A program made the translations under genes and the position numbers. The notes beneath the pieces are model-generated. The model had not been told where the DNA came from and searched no databases. It saw nothing but the letters and a program-made list of their open reading frames with translations. 64,000 bases of DNA from Actinocatenispora thailandica (GTDB lineage: Bacteria > Actinomycetota > Actinomycetes > Mycobacteriales > Micromonosporaceae). Below, piece by piece: positions 17,027-26,084 of this stretch; within the stretch, counting starts at the first letter, position 1; the number at the start of each line of letters is the position of its first letter. Location of the stretch: the NCBI RefSeq assembly GCF_016865425.1, contig NZ_AP023355.1:1920198-1984197 (forward strand), in the 5' to 3' direction.

Positions 17027-18310
17027 ATGAGCAACCGAACCCAACCGGCAGCTGCCGACGTGGTCGTCGTGGGCGCCGGGCCGGCCGGCCTGACCGCCGC
17101 GATCCGACTGGCCGAACTCGGGCTCGTGCCGGTGCTGCTGGACGCGGCCGGCGAGCCCACGCGAACCTCCAACGCGAGCCTGGTGCACGCCTCGACGCTG
17201 GAGATTCTCGCCGAACTCGGGATGGCCGACGAGTTGGTGGCGGCGGGCCGGAGGATCCACCGGCTCGTTCTCGCCGACTGGGGCCGTCGGGTCACCGCGA
17301 TCGATCTCACGACCGTGCGCAGCGGTTACCCGTTCGCGCTGAGCGTCCCGCAGAGCAGCACCGAACGGCTCCTGCTGGCCCGGTTGCGCCAGCTCGGCGG
17401 ATCGGTGCGGCGCCGGCACCGGGTCGAGACGGTCGAGGTCGACCGCGCGGGCCAGGTGCTGCGCGGTCACGCCGGGGAGCAGCCGTTCGCGCTGCGCGCG
17501 CGGTATGTCATCGGCGCCGACGGCGCGCACAGCACCGTGCGCGCCAGCGTCGGGCAGGAGTTCCCGGGCCGCACCTACCCGATGCAGTTCGTGCTGGCCG
17601 ACGTACCGCTGCGGCAGGCGCCGACCGCCGCCGACGAGGCAGCCGTGGTGCTGTCCGCCGACGGCGTCACGGTGCTCGGGCTGCTTCCCGGCGGCAACCA
17701 CCGGATCGTCGCCACCGTCGAACCGGCAGCAGCGGTGCCCGAGCGCCCCGACCGGTCCTACCTGGATCAGCTGCTGGCCCGCCGCGAGACCGGGGCCCGG
17801 CTGGCGGCCGAGCCGTCCTGGTCCTCCCGGTTCCGGGTGCATCACCGGGTCGCCGACCGGTTCCGGATCGGCGACACGTTCCTGGTGGGTGACGCCGCGC
17901 ACGTGCACAGCCCGGCCGCCGGGCAGGGCATGAACACCGGCATCGCCGACGCCTACGATCTCGCCACCCGGCTGGCCGCGGTGCTGGCCGGGACCGCCGA
18001 CCCCGACACCCTGGACGACTACCAGCGGCACCGACGCGCCGCCGCGCTGGAGGTGCTGCGGTTCACCGATCGCATGACGCGGATGGCGCTGGCGGCCAGC
18101 CCGTTCACCCGGCGGCTGCGCCGGGTGGCGCTGGGGGCGCTGCCCCGCATTCCCCGGGTGAACAGCACCGTCACCGGCTGGATCACCGGCCTCGACCGCA
18201 GCCCGCTGCGCCACCACCTGCCGCCCGTGCCGGCCTCGGCCGGCGAGGCACCGGCCACCGCGGCACCGAACACGGCGTCGCCGCCACCCGGCACGGTACG
18301 CCGGCGTTGA
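17027..18310 (+). CDS. FAD-dependent monooxygenase (PHBH/aromatic hydroxylase type)
   Basis: 427 aa. The dinucleotide-binding motif VVVVGAGPAGLTAAIRLAELG lies at residues 12-32. The second FAD motif YVIGADGAHSTVRASVG (about 163) and the third, FLVGDAAHVHSPAAGQGMNTGIADAYDLATRLAAVL (about 285-320), complete the class A flavin hydroxylase set. Such enzymes use NAD(P)H and oxygen to hydroxylate aromatic compounds, including phenols, polyketides and antibiotics such as rifampicin. A divergent TetR gene with a shared palindrome suggests induction by its substrate, which is not identifiable. The C-terminal 25 residues are Pro/Ala-rich and probably disordered. Confidence 0.93.
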   Translation: MSNRTQPAAADVVVVGAGPAGLTAAIRLAELGLVPVLLDAAGEPTRTSNASLVHASTLEILAELGMADELVAAGRRIHRLVLADWGRRVTAIDLTTVRSGYPFALSVPQSSTERLLLARLRQLGGSVRRRHRVETVEVDRAGQVLRGHAGEQPFALRARYVIGADGAHSTVRASVGQEFPGRTYPMQFVLADVPLRQAPTAADEAAVVLSADGVTVLGLLPGGNHRIVATVEPAAAVPERPDRSYLDQLLARRETGARLAAEPSWSSRFRVHHRVADRFRIGDTFLVGDAAHVHSPAAGQGMNTGIADAYDLATRLAAVLAGTADPDTLDDYQRHRRAAALEVLRFTDRMTRMALAASPFTRRLRRVALGALPRIPRVNSTVTGWITGLDRSPLRHHLPPVPASAGEAPATAAPNTASPPPGTVRRR

Positions 18311-18340
18311 GGCCGGCGAGGCCGGCGATCGGGCCCGGCG

Positions 18341-19540
18341 TCAGGGGGTGGGCACGCCCTCGGGTCTGGGGAGCGCCACGCCGGTGTCGGCGACGGTCGC
18401 CACCGGGGTGTAGCCGCGGTCCAGGGTCGGGGTGTCGACGCGGGTGCCGGCGTGCAGCGAGTGCATGGCGGCGTCCAGCATCCCGGTCGTCAGCAGCGTG
18501 CGCCGGACCGGGTAGGGCGCCACGCCGGTGGTCACCAGCGTCTCGATCTGGCGGACCAGGAAGATGAAGTGGTCGTGCGGGGCACCCGGCAGCCAGATCT
18601 GGCAGGCCAACCGGTGCTCCGGCCCGCGGCAGGCGGTACCGAAGTTGCGCAGCACGTCGTTGCAGAGCACCACCGCGGCGCGCAGCCCGTCCCGGTACTC
18701 GATCAGGAAGACGTCCCGGACGCTGGCCCGGGCCCGCGCCGCCTGGTCGGCGGTCAGCTCGAACGTGCCGAGCGCGGCGTCGAACAGCGCCGCGTCGACG
18801 ATCCGGGTCTCGAGCGCGTCCCGCGCCGCCCGGCCGGTCAGCGCCCGTACCGTCGCGACGCCGGTCTCGCCACCGGCGCGCCGTTCGGCGTGCACCTGCA
18901 ACGCCTCCAGGTTGTGGAACCCGTACCGCTCCGTCGGTCCCCAGCCGACGACCACCGCGGCGTCCATCCGCTCGCCCAGCGGCCACTGCGCCCCCGTCGG
19001 GACCCGCCAGGACAGCGGGATCGTCGAACCGGCGAGCAGTGGGACGCCCAGCCGCTCCGCGTCGTCCACCATGGACAGTGCATCGGGGTACGACCAGGCG
19101 AGGCCCTTGTCGTTGAAGACCGGGACGGTGCGGCCGGCGCCCAGCATGGTGGCCACCGCGGCGTCGAAGAGCCGCCGCCGCGGGTAGATCGTCTGGCCGT
19201 ACTCGTTGAGCTCGTAGTCGCCGTGCTCGCCGACGATCACCACCCCGTCGACGTGCACCCCCGGCCGCCCGACGCCGAGCGCCTCGGCCACGGTCGGGAA
19301 CCGCGGTACGCCGTTGCGGTCGGTGATCTCGACGCCGATGTCCGGCTGCGCCCACACCTCGGAGCGCGAACCGAGCTGCTCCAGGTACACCGAGGCGACC
19401 TCGACCCGGGCCGGCCGGTGCGCGCCCTGCCACTCGTACCCCTCGACCAGCCGGGTGGCGATCACGTCGGCGTGCGAGCCGGGGAACCAGGTGGTCACGA
19501 GCACCGCGACCCGCGGTCGCTGCTGGGTCGGCTCGGTCAT
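18341..19540 (-). CDS. Conserved hypothetical protein paired with creatininase
   Basis: 399 aa. The protein starts with a Rossmann-like strand RVAVLVTTWFPGSHADVIATRLVEGY and continues VDGVVIVGEHGDYELNEYGQTIYPRRRLF, a block I associate with uncharacterised proteins found in soil bacteria and planctomycetes. VFNDKGLAWSY and LLAGSTIPLSWR look conserved. No signal peptide or membrane segment. It begins 15 bp after the creatininase-family gene and is very likely cotranslated with it, suggesting a joint role in catabolism of an amide or cyclic substrate. Function unknown; an oxidoreductase-like fold is possible. Confidence 0.85.
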   Translation of the reverse strand: MTEPTQQRPRVAVLVTTWFPGSHADVIATRLVEGYEWQGAHRPARVEVASVYLEQLGSRSEVWAQPDIGVEITDRNGVPRFPTVAEALGVGRPGVHVDGVVIVGEHGDYELNEYGQTIYPRRRLFDAAVATMLGAGRTVPVFNDKGLAWSYPDALSMVDDAERLGVPLLAGSTIPLSWRVPTGAQWPLGERMDAAVVVGWGPTERYGFHNLEALQVHAERRAGGETGVATVRALTGRAARDALETRIVDAALFDAALGTFELTADQAARARASVRDVFLIEYRDGLRAAVVLCNDVLRNFGTACRGPEHRLACQIWLPGAPHDHFIFLVRQIETLVTTGVAPYPVRRTLLTTGMLDAAMHSLHAGTRVDTPTLDRGYTPVATVADTGVALPRPEGVPTP

Positions 19541-19555
19541 GGCAGGCGCCTCACT

Positions 19556-20311
19556 TCACGGCACGGAGTGGTGGAACTCGGTGAGGAACGCGGTCACGCT
19601 GGCCGCGACCAGCGCCAGGGCGCGCTCACCGGCCTCGGCGCTGGCGTGCCGCGAGTCGTCGGTGCGGCCGTCGCTCGCCGCCCAGACACCGGCCCGGCGG
19701 ATCGTCGCGCCGGGGATGTCGCTGTACGCCAACGGTTGCAGGTCGGGCTCCGGCGCCGGCGCCAGCTCCCGGCGGACCAGGTCGGGCCGCAGCGCGAGCA
19801 TGCAGGAGGTCTCGAACCCGCCGGCATGGCCGGGCACCGGGCCGACGCCGAGCTCGGTGCCGGCCAGCACCTCGGCGGCGCAGGTCCAGTACGAGGTGCC
19901 GGCGACGTGCACGTCCAGCTCGCGCTCGAACACGATCCGGTCGCCGACCGAGCGGACCGCGCCGTCGTTGCCGCCGTGCCCGTTGAGGAACACGATGCGC
20001 CGGAAGCCGTCGACCGCAAGACTCCTGCCGATGTCGGTGAGAGCGTCGAGGTAGCCGGCCAGCGCGAGGCTCACGGTGCCGCCGAACGGCAGGTGATGGT
20101 GCGCGAACCCGTACGGCAGGGTGGGCGTGACCACGACCGGCACCTCGGCGGCCTCGGCGGCGCGGTGCGCGAGCGCCGTCACGATGGTGGTGTCGGTGCA
20201 CACCGGCAGGTGCGGCCCGTGCTGCTCGGTGGAACCGACCGGGACGAGCGCCGTCGACGACGGCGCCAACTCCCGCAGCCGGTCCCTGGTCTGCTCCTCG
20301 AACCGGTACAC
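19556..20311 (-). CDS. Creatininase-family amidohydrolase
   Basis: 251 aa from GTG 20311, which has CGGAGGGG upstream; a longer GTG start (20356) gives 15 extra unsupported residues. Family motifs are intact: VPVGSTEQHGPHLPVCTDT (metal ligands Glu, His and Asp), LPYGFAHHHLPFGGTVSL, FLNGHGGND (His) and HAGGFETSCMLAL (Glu). Members hydrolyse small cyclic amides such as creatinine, or act in cofactor and riboflavin/F420 pathways. No mycofactocin genes are near, so an MftE role is unlikely. Probably cytoplasmic and di-metal dependent. Confidence 0.93.
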   Translation of the reverse strand: MYRFEEQTRDRLRELAPSSTALVPVGSTEQHGPHLPVCTDTTIVTALAHRAAEAAEVPVVVTPTLPYGFAHHHLPFGGTVSLALAGYLDALTDIGRSLAVDGFRRIVFLNGHGGNDGAVRSVGDRIVFERELDVHVAGTSYWTCAAEVLAGTELGVGPVPGHAGGFETSCMLALRPDLVRRELAPAPEPDLQPLAYSDIPGATIRRAGVWAASDGRTDDSRHASAEAGERALALVAASVTAFLTEFHHSVP

Positions 20312-20383
20312 GACACCCCTCCGCGGCGACTGCCCGTACGCTACCGCGCCGACCACCGCCGGCGGGCCGGCATCGCCGGGAGT

Positions 20384-22473
20384 TCAGCGGGTGGCACGCG
20401 GGGCGCGCACCAGCAGCCAGAGGAAGTACGGGGTGCCGAGCAGCGCGGTGAACACGCCGGCACCGAGCTGGGCGGGTGCGATCACGGTCCGGCCGAGCAG
20501 GTCGCCCACGCCGACCAGGATCGCACCGGTCAGCATCGCCACCGGTACCACCCGGGCGTGCCGGCGGCCGGTGAGCGCCCGCGCCGCGTGCGGCGCCACC
20601 AGTCCGACGAAACCGATCGTGCCGACCGCGGCGACGGCCGTCGCCATCAGCAGTACCGACAGCGCGAGGAACACCAGCCGGCTGCGGCCCAACGAGACAC
20701 CGAGCAGCCGCGGGGTGTCCTCGTCGAGCGAGACCAGGTCCAGCTCGCGCCGGCGCAGCACGACGAACGCGATCGCGGCGACCAGCGCCACCGCCACGGG
20801 TACCGCGTCGGCGAAGGTGCGCCCGTACGTGGAGCCGGACAGCCAGGTGAGCGCCTTGGCCTGGTTGAACGGGTCGGTGAGCACGATGACCAGGCTGATG
20901 CCGGCGGTGAGCCCGGTCGACACCCCGACACCGACCAGTACCAGCCGGTTCTGCCGGAAGCCGCCGCGGGCGGCGAGCCCGAACACCAGCGTGGCGGCGA
21001 GCGCCGCCCCGGCGAACGCCGCGCCGGCCACCCCCAGGAACCGATCACCGGTACCGCGGTGACCGCCAGCACCGCGCCGAGGCCGGCGGCGCTGGACACC
21101 CCGAGGAGGCCGGGATCGGCGAGCGGGTTGCGGGTGACCGCCTGCACGACGGTACCGGCGAGCGCGAGCGCGGCGCCGGCCAGCACCGCGGCGGCGACCC
21201 GTGGTGCCCGGGTGTCCAGGATGAACGACACGACTCGACCGGCCCGGCCGGTTGCCCAGTTCAGCACGTCACCGGACAGCAGCTTGGCGTCGCCGAGCAG
21301 CAGCGCGGCGACCAGCGTGGCGCACAGCGCGGCGACCAGCACGATCAGCACCGTCGCCGTCCGGCGGCGCCCGGCGAGCCGCCCGGCCGGCAACTGGGCG
21401 GCCTGCCCGGTGTCGGTCGACCGGATCGCCAGCGCGACCAGGAACGCCGCACCGACCACGCTGGTGACCACGCCGGTCGGGATGGCGACCGCGTCCTGCC
21501 CGGACACCGCGGCGCGCAGCAGCACGTCGGAACCGAGCACCACCGCGGTACCGGTCAGGCCGGCGACGCCGAGGAACGCCCAGCTGCGGTGCAGCAGCGG
21601 GAACCGGCGGGCCAGCGGCCGGGCCAGCGCCGGCGCGCACAGCCCGACGAACCCGATCGGGCCGGCGAGCGTCACCGCGGCGGCGCTGAGCAGTACCGCG
21701 AGTGCCACGGTGAGCGTGCGGGTGGGCGCCACCCGCACGCCCAGCGACCGGGCGGTGTCGTCTCCGAGCGCGAGCACGTCGAGCCGGCGGGACACCAGCA
21801 GGAACCCGGCGGTACCGACGACGATCACCGGCAGCAGCCCGGTGACGCCGGCGAAACCGTTCTGGCCGATGCTGCCCTGGCCCCAGGCGTACAGGCCGTT
21901 GGTCGATTCCGGGAACAGCAGCAGCAGCGCCTGGGTCACGGCACCCAGGCCGAGGGTGAGCGCGCTGCCGGCCAGGACGAGCCGCACCGTGCCGCCGCCC
22001 GGCCCGGACAGCGCCAGGACGGCGCCGGCCGCGACCAGACCGCCGGCGAAGGCGACACCGGACTGGGCGAGCAGCGGTACCGCGGTGCCGGTGACGGCGA
22101 CGAGCCCGAGCGCCAGGTAGGCGCCGGCGTTGACGGCGAGCGTGTCGGGCGCGGCGAGCACGTTGCGGCTCACCGACTGCATCGCGCCGCCGGCCACCCC
22201 GAGCGCGACTCCGACCAGCACACCCGCCGCGGTACGGGGCAGCCGTGAGGCCGCGACCACCGAGGTGTCGGTGGCGCCGGCGTGCCCGGCGAGCGCCGCC
22301 CACACGTCCCGGAGCCCCACCGCCGCGCTGCCCTGGGTGAGGTCCACGGCGGCGAGGGCCGCGATCGCGGCGACGCCGAGGACCAGCAGCCCGGCTCCGA
22401 GCGCGGTCCGCCGGCGGTGCGGCGCCGGCCGCTGGACCGCGGGCAGCTCGGTCGCCGGTGCGGTGTTCGCCAT
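20384..22473 (-). pseudogene. Double-length FecCD siderophore permease, frameshifted
   Basis: Two FecCD/BtuC-type permease halves are fused, as in FhuB. The first half (residues 1-350) and the start of the second (to VIGSWG) are in one frame down to about 21040. The rest (AGAAFAGAALAATLVFGLAARGG to the stop at 20384) continues in another frame. One extra G in the GG at 21037-21038 (plus strand) would restore VIGSLGVAGAAFAG, so a single-base loss explains it. About 18-20 membrane helices are predicted in total. It is the membrane component of an iron-siderophore importer with the two downstream-numbered genes. Either a true mutation, with two polypeptides made, or a sequencing error; I cannot tell. 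Confidence 0.85.
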
Positions 22474-22476
22474 CGC

Positions 22477-23451
22477 TTACTTCGTCAGCGCCGAGACGAC
22501 CGCGTCCGCGTAGGCGGCCATCGAGTCGGGACCGCCGAACATCCAGATCCCGTCCGGCAGCCGGTGCGTGTCGCCCGACTGCACGAACGGCAGCGAGGTC
22601 CACACCCGGTTGTCGCGCAGCGCCGTGGTGAACGGGGTGGTCGAGTCGGCGTCGTTCTCGATGTACAGGAACGTCGTGTCGGCCGGCAGCGCGGTCAGCC
22701 CCTCGACATCGGTGGAGCCCAGCCCGTAGGCCTTGTCGCCCCGGACGCTCCAGGCGTTCGCCAGGCCCAGTTGGGTGTTGACGGTGCCCAGTGCCGAGCC
22801 CGCCGTGTACGGCCGCAGGGTCACCTTGTCGGCGGTCACGTACCCGTCGGCGAACGCGACGTGCTGCCCGGCCAGTCCGGCCCGCGCGAGCTTCTTCCTG
22901 GCCGCGGCGAGGGTGGACTCGAACCGCTGCCACACCGAGGTGGCGGTACCGGTCCTGCCGGTCGCCCGCGCGATCAGGTCCAGGTTCTGCTTCAGCACGC
23001 CGAGCTGGTCGGACGCCTTCGCCGACTCGATCACCAGGGTGGGTGCGATCCGGCGGAACTGGGTGACCGCGGACGCGGGCAGGTCGGTGGTGGTCACGAT
23101 CAGGTCGGGCGCCAGCGCCGCGATCTTGTCGGTGGAGGGCTCGTTCCGCTTGCCGATGTCGGTCGGTGACCCCTTCAGCGGTACTGCGCTGTCCCAGTCG
23201 CGGTAGCCCTTGACGTCGGCCACCCCGGCGGGCGTGATGCCGAGCGAGACGAGGTCCTCGACCGCGTTCCACTCGGTACCGACGACCTTGGCGGCGGGTG
23301 CGTCGAGGTGCACCGTCGTGCCGGTGGCGTCGGTGAGCGTGACGGCACCGGCGCTCGACGCCTGGCGGGTGACGGGTTCGGTGGTACCGCAGGCGGTGAG
23401 GGGGAGCGCGGCCACTGCCAGGATGGCGCCCGCGGCGAGGAGTCGTTTCAT
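22477..23451 (-). CDS. Iron-siderophore ABC substrate-binding lipoprotein
   Basis: 324 aa. The signal peptide ends in the lipobox LTAC (Cys about residue 21), so it is tethered to the outer face of the membrane. The fold is that of class III binding proteins (FepB/FhuD): KVVGTEWNAVEDLVSLGITPAGVADVKGYRDW at the N lobe, KIAALAPDLIVTTTD, a long connecting helix, and DVEGLTALPADTTFLYIENDAD in the C lobe. Its gene overlaps the ATPase stop by 4 bp and ends 3 bp before the permease start, so all three are one operon. Iron regulation follows from the box upstream of the ATPase. Confidence 0.94.
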   Translation of the reverse strand: MKRLLAAGAILAVAALPLTACGTTEPVTRQASSAGAVTLTDATGTTVHLDAPAAKVVGTEWNAVEDLVSLGITPAGVADVKGYRDWDSAVPLKGSPTDIGKRNEPSTDKIAALAPDLIVTTTDLPASAVTQFRRIAPTLVIESAKASDQLGVLKQNLDLIARATGRTGTATSVWQRFESTLAAARKKLARAGLAGQHVAFADGYVTADKVTLRPYTAGSALGTVNTQLGLANAWSVRGDKAYGLGSTDVEGLTALPADTTFLYIENDADSTTPFTTALRDNRVWTSLPFVQSGDTHRLPDGIWMFGGPDSMAAYADAVVSALTK

Positions 23452-24284
23452 GAGGTGCTGCGCAGCCTTTCGGGTCGGGTGTGGTGCCGGCCGACCGCGC
23501 GGGTTCGCGGCCGGCCGGTGGCCGGGTCGGTGTCGACGTCGATCCGGATCCCGTACACGGCGGTGAGCCGGTCGGCGGTCAGGACGGCCTCGGGGGTGCC
23601 GTCGGCGAGCACGTCGCCGGCGGAGAGCAGGGTGACGCGGTCGGCGACCGCGGCGGCCTGGTCGAGGTCGTGCAGGACGACCCCAACCGCGATGCCGCGA
23701 TCGTCGGCCAGGTCGCGGACCAGGTCGAGCAGCTCCACCTGGTAGCGCAGGTCCAGGTAGGTGGTGGGTTCGTCGAGCAGCAGCACGCCGGTCTGCTGGG
23801 CCAGGCAGCTGGCCAGCCAGACCCGCTGCCGCTGTCCGCCGGACAGCTGGTCGACCGGCCGGTCCGCGAGCGGGGTGAGCCCGGTGAGCTCGATGGCGTG
23901 CGCGATCTCGTCGGCGCCGCCCGGGTCGCCGCCGCCGAACCGGCCGCGATGCGGGTACCGGCCGAACTCGACGACGTCGCGGACCCGAAGCCCACCCGGG
24001 GTGGGTCGGTCCTGGCCGAGCAGCGCCACCCGGCGCGCGAACGCCTTCGCGGTGAGGGCGAGGCAGTCGACGTCCGTGCCGCCGTCGGCGCTCTCGCGCA
24101 GCCTGACGTCACCCAGGCGGGCTCGGTGCAGCCGGGCGATCGCGCGCAGCAGGGTCGACTTGCCGCTGCCGTTGGGCCCGACGAGCGCGGTGACCTCGCC
24201 CGGGCGCAGCGTGAGGGAGGCGCCGTGGACGACGTCGTCGCCACCGTAGGCGACCGTCAGCTTGCGGGCATCGATGCTCGTCAC
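23448..24284 (-). CDS. Iron-siderophore ABC ATPase (FepC/FecE-like)
   Basis: 278 aa from a GTG. Walker A GPNGSGKST (about residue 36), signature LSGGQRQRVWLA (about 145), Walker B LLLDEPTTYLDL (about 167) and switch His VVLHDLDQA are all intact. The T-T-Y-L-D-L after Walker B is characteristic of siderophore/B12 importers. It is the first gene of the operon; a DtxR/IdeR-type box ends six bases before the start codon, leaving virtually no leader. Expression is expected when iron is scarce. Confidence 0.94.
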   Translation of the reverse strand: MTSIDARKLTVAYGGDDVVHGASLTLRPGEVTALVGPNGSGKSTLLRAIARLHRARLGDVRLRESADGGTDVDCLALTAKAFARRVALLGQDRPTPGGLRVRDVVEFGRYPHRGRFGGGDPGGADEIAHAIELTGLTPLADRPVDQLSGGQRQRVWLASCLAQQTGVLLLDEPTTYLDLRYQVELLDLVRDLADDRGIAVGVVLHDLDQAAAVADRVTLLSAGDVLADGTPEAVLTADRLTAVYGIRIDVDTDPATGRPRTRAVGRHHTRPERLRSTS

Positions 24285-24290
24285 GCCGAC

Positions 24291-24309
24291 TGAGGTTAGC
24301 CTACCCTGA
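24291..24309. promoter_or_regulatory. DtxR/IdeR-type iron box
   Basis: TGAGGTTAGCCTACCCTGA matches the known consensus TTAGGTTAGSCTAACCTAA at most positions. It overlaps the likely -10 of the siderophore uptake operon and lies next to its GTG start, so iron-loaded repressor would block transcription. Confidence 0.85.
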
Positions 24310-24936
24310 CTTGATGGTCGCCGGGGGTGGGCACCGGCCTGCCGAGGGTGCCGGGGGTGTCACGCCGGTGCCCGGTCGGGACGCCGTGCCGGCGGTCCCG
24401 CTGCCGGTGTCTCGGATGGCGGCGATTGTTCATTGCCGGTTCGACGGAGCGCCGCGTTCTGCGGGACCCTGGCGGGACCTTGGTCCCTTGATTTCCCGGC
24501 CTTTGCCGAGTTCGCGTTACAGGTATTTTCGGAATCAATCAACCGGCCATTCCGAGCGGCCGGCCGGCCGGGCCGATACCGACGGGTCCGTAGCCTTTCG
24601 GGAAACTTCGGTACGGTGCGCCCCCGCCGCCCGCCGCGCCGGCCCGGTTGACGGCTTTTGGCGGTTATTCTGACGACAGTCGGTGAGGCCAGCACTACGT
24701 TCCCGTACGAACGGGTCGCCGCGAGACGGTGTGGATCATGGTTCGGTGGCAACCGTAGTCGGGCCGACCGAACCGAACCCCGCCGACCACAGTTTTCCCC
24801 CAGCGGCATCGAAGACGTTGACCGTCGTCGATTTACCTGAATAGGGTCCGGTTTGTTTCCACACGATGTCGATGGCTCTCGGCCGCAATTCCGGGCGCAC
24901 CGTCGTGTCGGGTCCTGGGGGAATACGGAGGCAATG
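24310..24936. other. 627-bp gap without a recognisable gene
   Basis: No open frame here has a plausible family, start signal or codon pattern; short frames at 24311-24673 and 24658-24840 look spurious. Base composition is more AT-rich than usual around 24490-24560 and 24660-24860, which suits promoters or regulator sites of the PAS-LuxR gene that follows. No clear inverted repeat stood out. Confidence 0.5.
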
Positions 24937-25608
24937 ATGTCGGTGGTGCCGGTCGCGCCGGTGGCGACCCAACGAGCCGCAGTGAGCCCGGTGGACAGCA
25001 GTCCGCTGTGGCGCTCGCTGTTCGATCGTTCCGGGATCGGGCTCGCGGTGCTGGACAGCCGGCTGTACGTCGTCGACTCGAACGCGGTCTTCGCCGGCTG
25101 GTACGGCACCGGGGTCGAGCGCAGCTTCTGCGAGCTCTTGCACCCGAGCATCCGGCACCACCTCGGCCGCCAGCTGGCCCGCCTGGTCCGCGGCCAGACC
25201 CGCGCGCTGGAACGGGTCGCGGCCCGCTGGGCGGACGAGGACAGCGGCGCCGGCGGCGAGCTGACCGGCGTGGCCGTCGACCGCGAACCCGGCCAACCCC
25301 GATCGGTGGCGGTGCTGATCTCGCCCGGCCCGGGCGGGTCCAGTGGCCGGCACCTGATCGGCTCGACCAAGTTGCTGACCGATCTCGACGCCCGCATCCT
25401 GGAAGGCGTCGCGATGGGTATGACCACGATCCAGCTCGCCGCGAAGCTCTACCTCAGCCGGCAGGGGGTCGAGTACCACATCGGGACGATGCTGCGGAAG
25501 TTCAACGTGCCCAACCGTGCCTCGCTCGCCTCCAAGGCGTTCTCGGCGGGGATCTTCCGGATCGGCTGCTGGCCGCCGCAGGTCGTGCGCGACTACGTCG
25601 TGCGCTGA
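24937..25608 (+). CDS. PAS-LuxR transcriptional regulator
   Basis: 223 aa. Of two adjacent ATG codons (24934, 24937) the second is better spaced from CGGAGG (24926-24931). Residues about 20-85 form a PAS-like sensor (FDRSGIGLAVLDSRLYVVDSNAVFAGWYG). The C terminus carries a LuxR helix-turn-helix at about 145-200: LTDLDARILEGVAMGMTTIQLAAKLYLSRQGVEYHIGTMLRKFNV. This plan is that of PimM-type regulators of secondary metabolism, although the PAS domain here is short. No receiver Asp is present, so it is not a phospho-response regulator. It precedes three large LuxR-type ATPase regulators on the same strand. Confidence 0.88.
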   Translation: MSVVPVAPVATQRAAVSPVDSSPLWRSLFDRSGIGLAVLDSRLYVVDSNAVFAGWYGTGVERSFCELLHPSIRHHLGRQLARLVRGQTRALERVAARWADEDSGAGGELTGVAVDREPGQPRSVAVLISPGPGGSSGRHLIGSTKLLTDLDARILEGVAMGMTTIQLAAKLYLSRQGVEYHIGTMLRKFNVPNRASLASKAFSAGIFRIGCWPPQVVRDYVVR

Positions 25609-26084
25609 CACCTGCTGGCCGGCGCTCATCCGCCGTCGGCGTCACCTGTCGCCGCAGCGTGACGCGTGGCGCTGCGGACCCGTCGCCGCAGTGCGATGAT
25701 GCGGCGCTGCGGACCCGTCGCCGCACCGCGATGTTGCGGCGCCCCGGCTCCCGAGGCGGCCGGCCGGGCTCCCCCCGCGCCGGCCGGCCCCTCGGGGTGT
25801 GCGCGCCGCCGTCTCGTTATTTCACCGTGACTTTGCGCCGTACCGTACCGCCGGGTCACCGGCCGGCGACCGCGATCGGACCGGCACACTCGTCGTCTCG
25901 CCAGGTGAGAACGCTCGCCCCGGCCGGCGCCGGTCCCCGCTCGCCGCGGCGTTCCGGTCACCGCGGCGCCCAGTGCGGTGGGCGTGAAACTTTGCCTTAC
26001 GGGGTACTTTGCGGTCGGTGAGTTCGGCCGGCAACGGCCGCGGACCACCAGCGGATCCTGCTTGGATCTTCCTGGGGAGGGCAG
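25609..26084. other. 476-bp intergenic region with a triple repeat
   Basis: Separates the PAS-LuxR gene from the first LAL gene. It contains the three-unit repeat listed separately and a more AT-rich stretch at 25800-26010 that probably holds the LAL promoter. Short frames here look spurious. Confidence 0.5.
25648..25750. repeat. Three direct units of 34-35 bp
   Basis: Units start GTCGCCGCA at 25648, 25682 and 25717 and share GGCGCTGCGGACCC at their ends. Located just after the PAS-LuxR stop; purpose unknown. Confidence 0.75.

Noticed and set aside
19556-20311. Mycofactocin MftE assignment for the creatininase-family gene
   Set aside because: No mycofactocin precursor or radical SAM genes are adjacent.
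18452-22120. 1222-codon open frame on the plus strand
   Set aside because: It runs antisense through four well-supported minus-strand genes; composition is Arg/Gly/Pro/His-rich with no domain, a known artefact of high GC content at third codon positions.
24311-24840. Short plus-strand frames in the gap before the PAS-LuxR gene
   Set aside because: No recognisable family, no start signals, mixed composition.
25799-25987. 62-codon frame between the PAS-LuxR gene and LAL 1
   Set aside because: No ribosome site or similarity; overlaps the likely promoter region.
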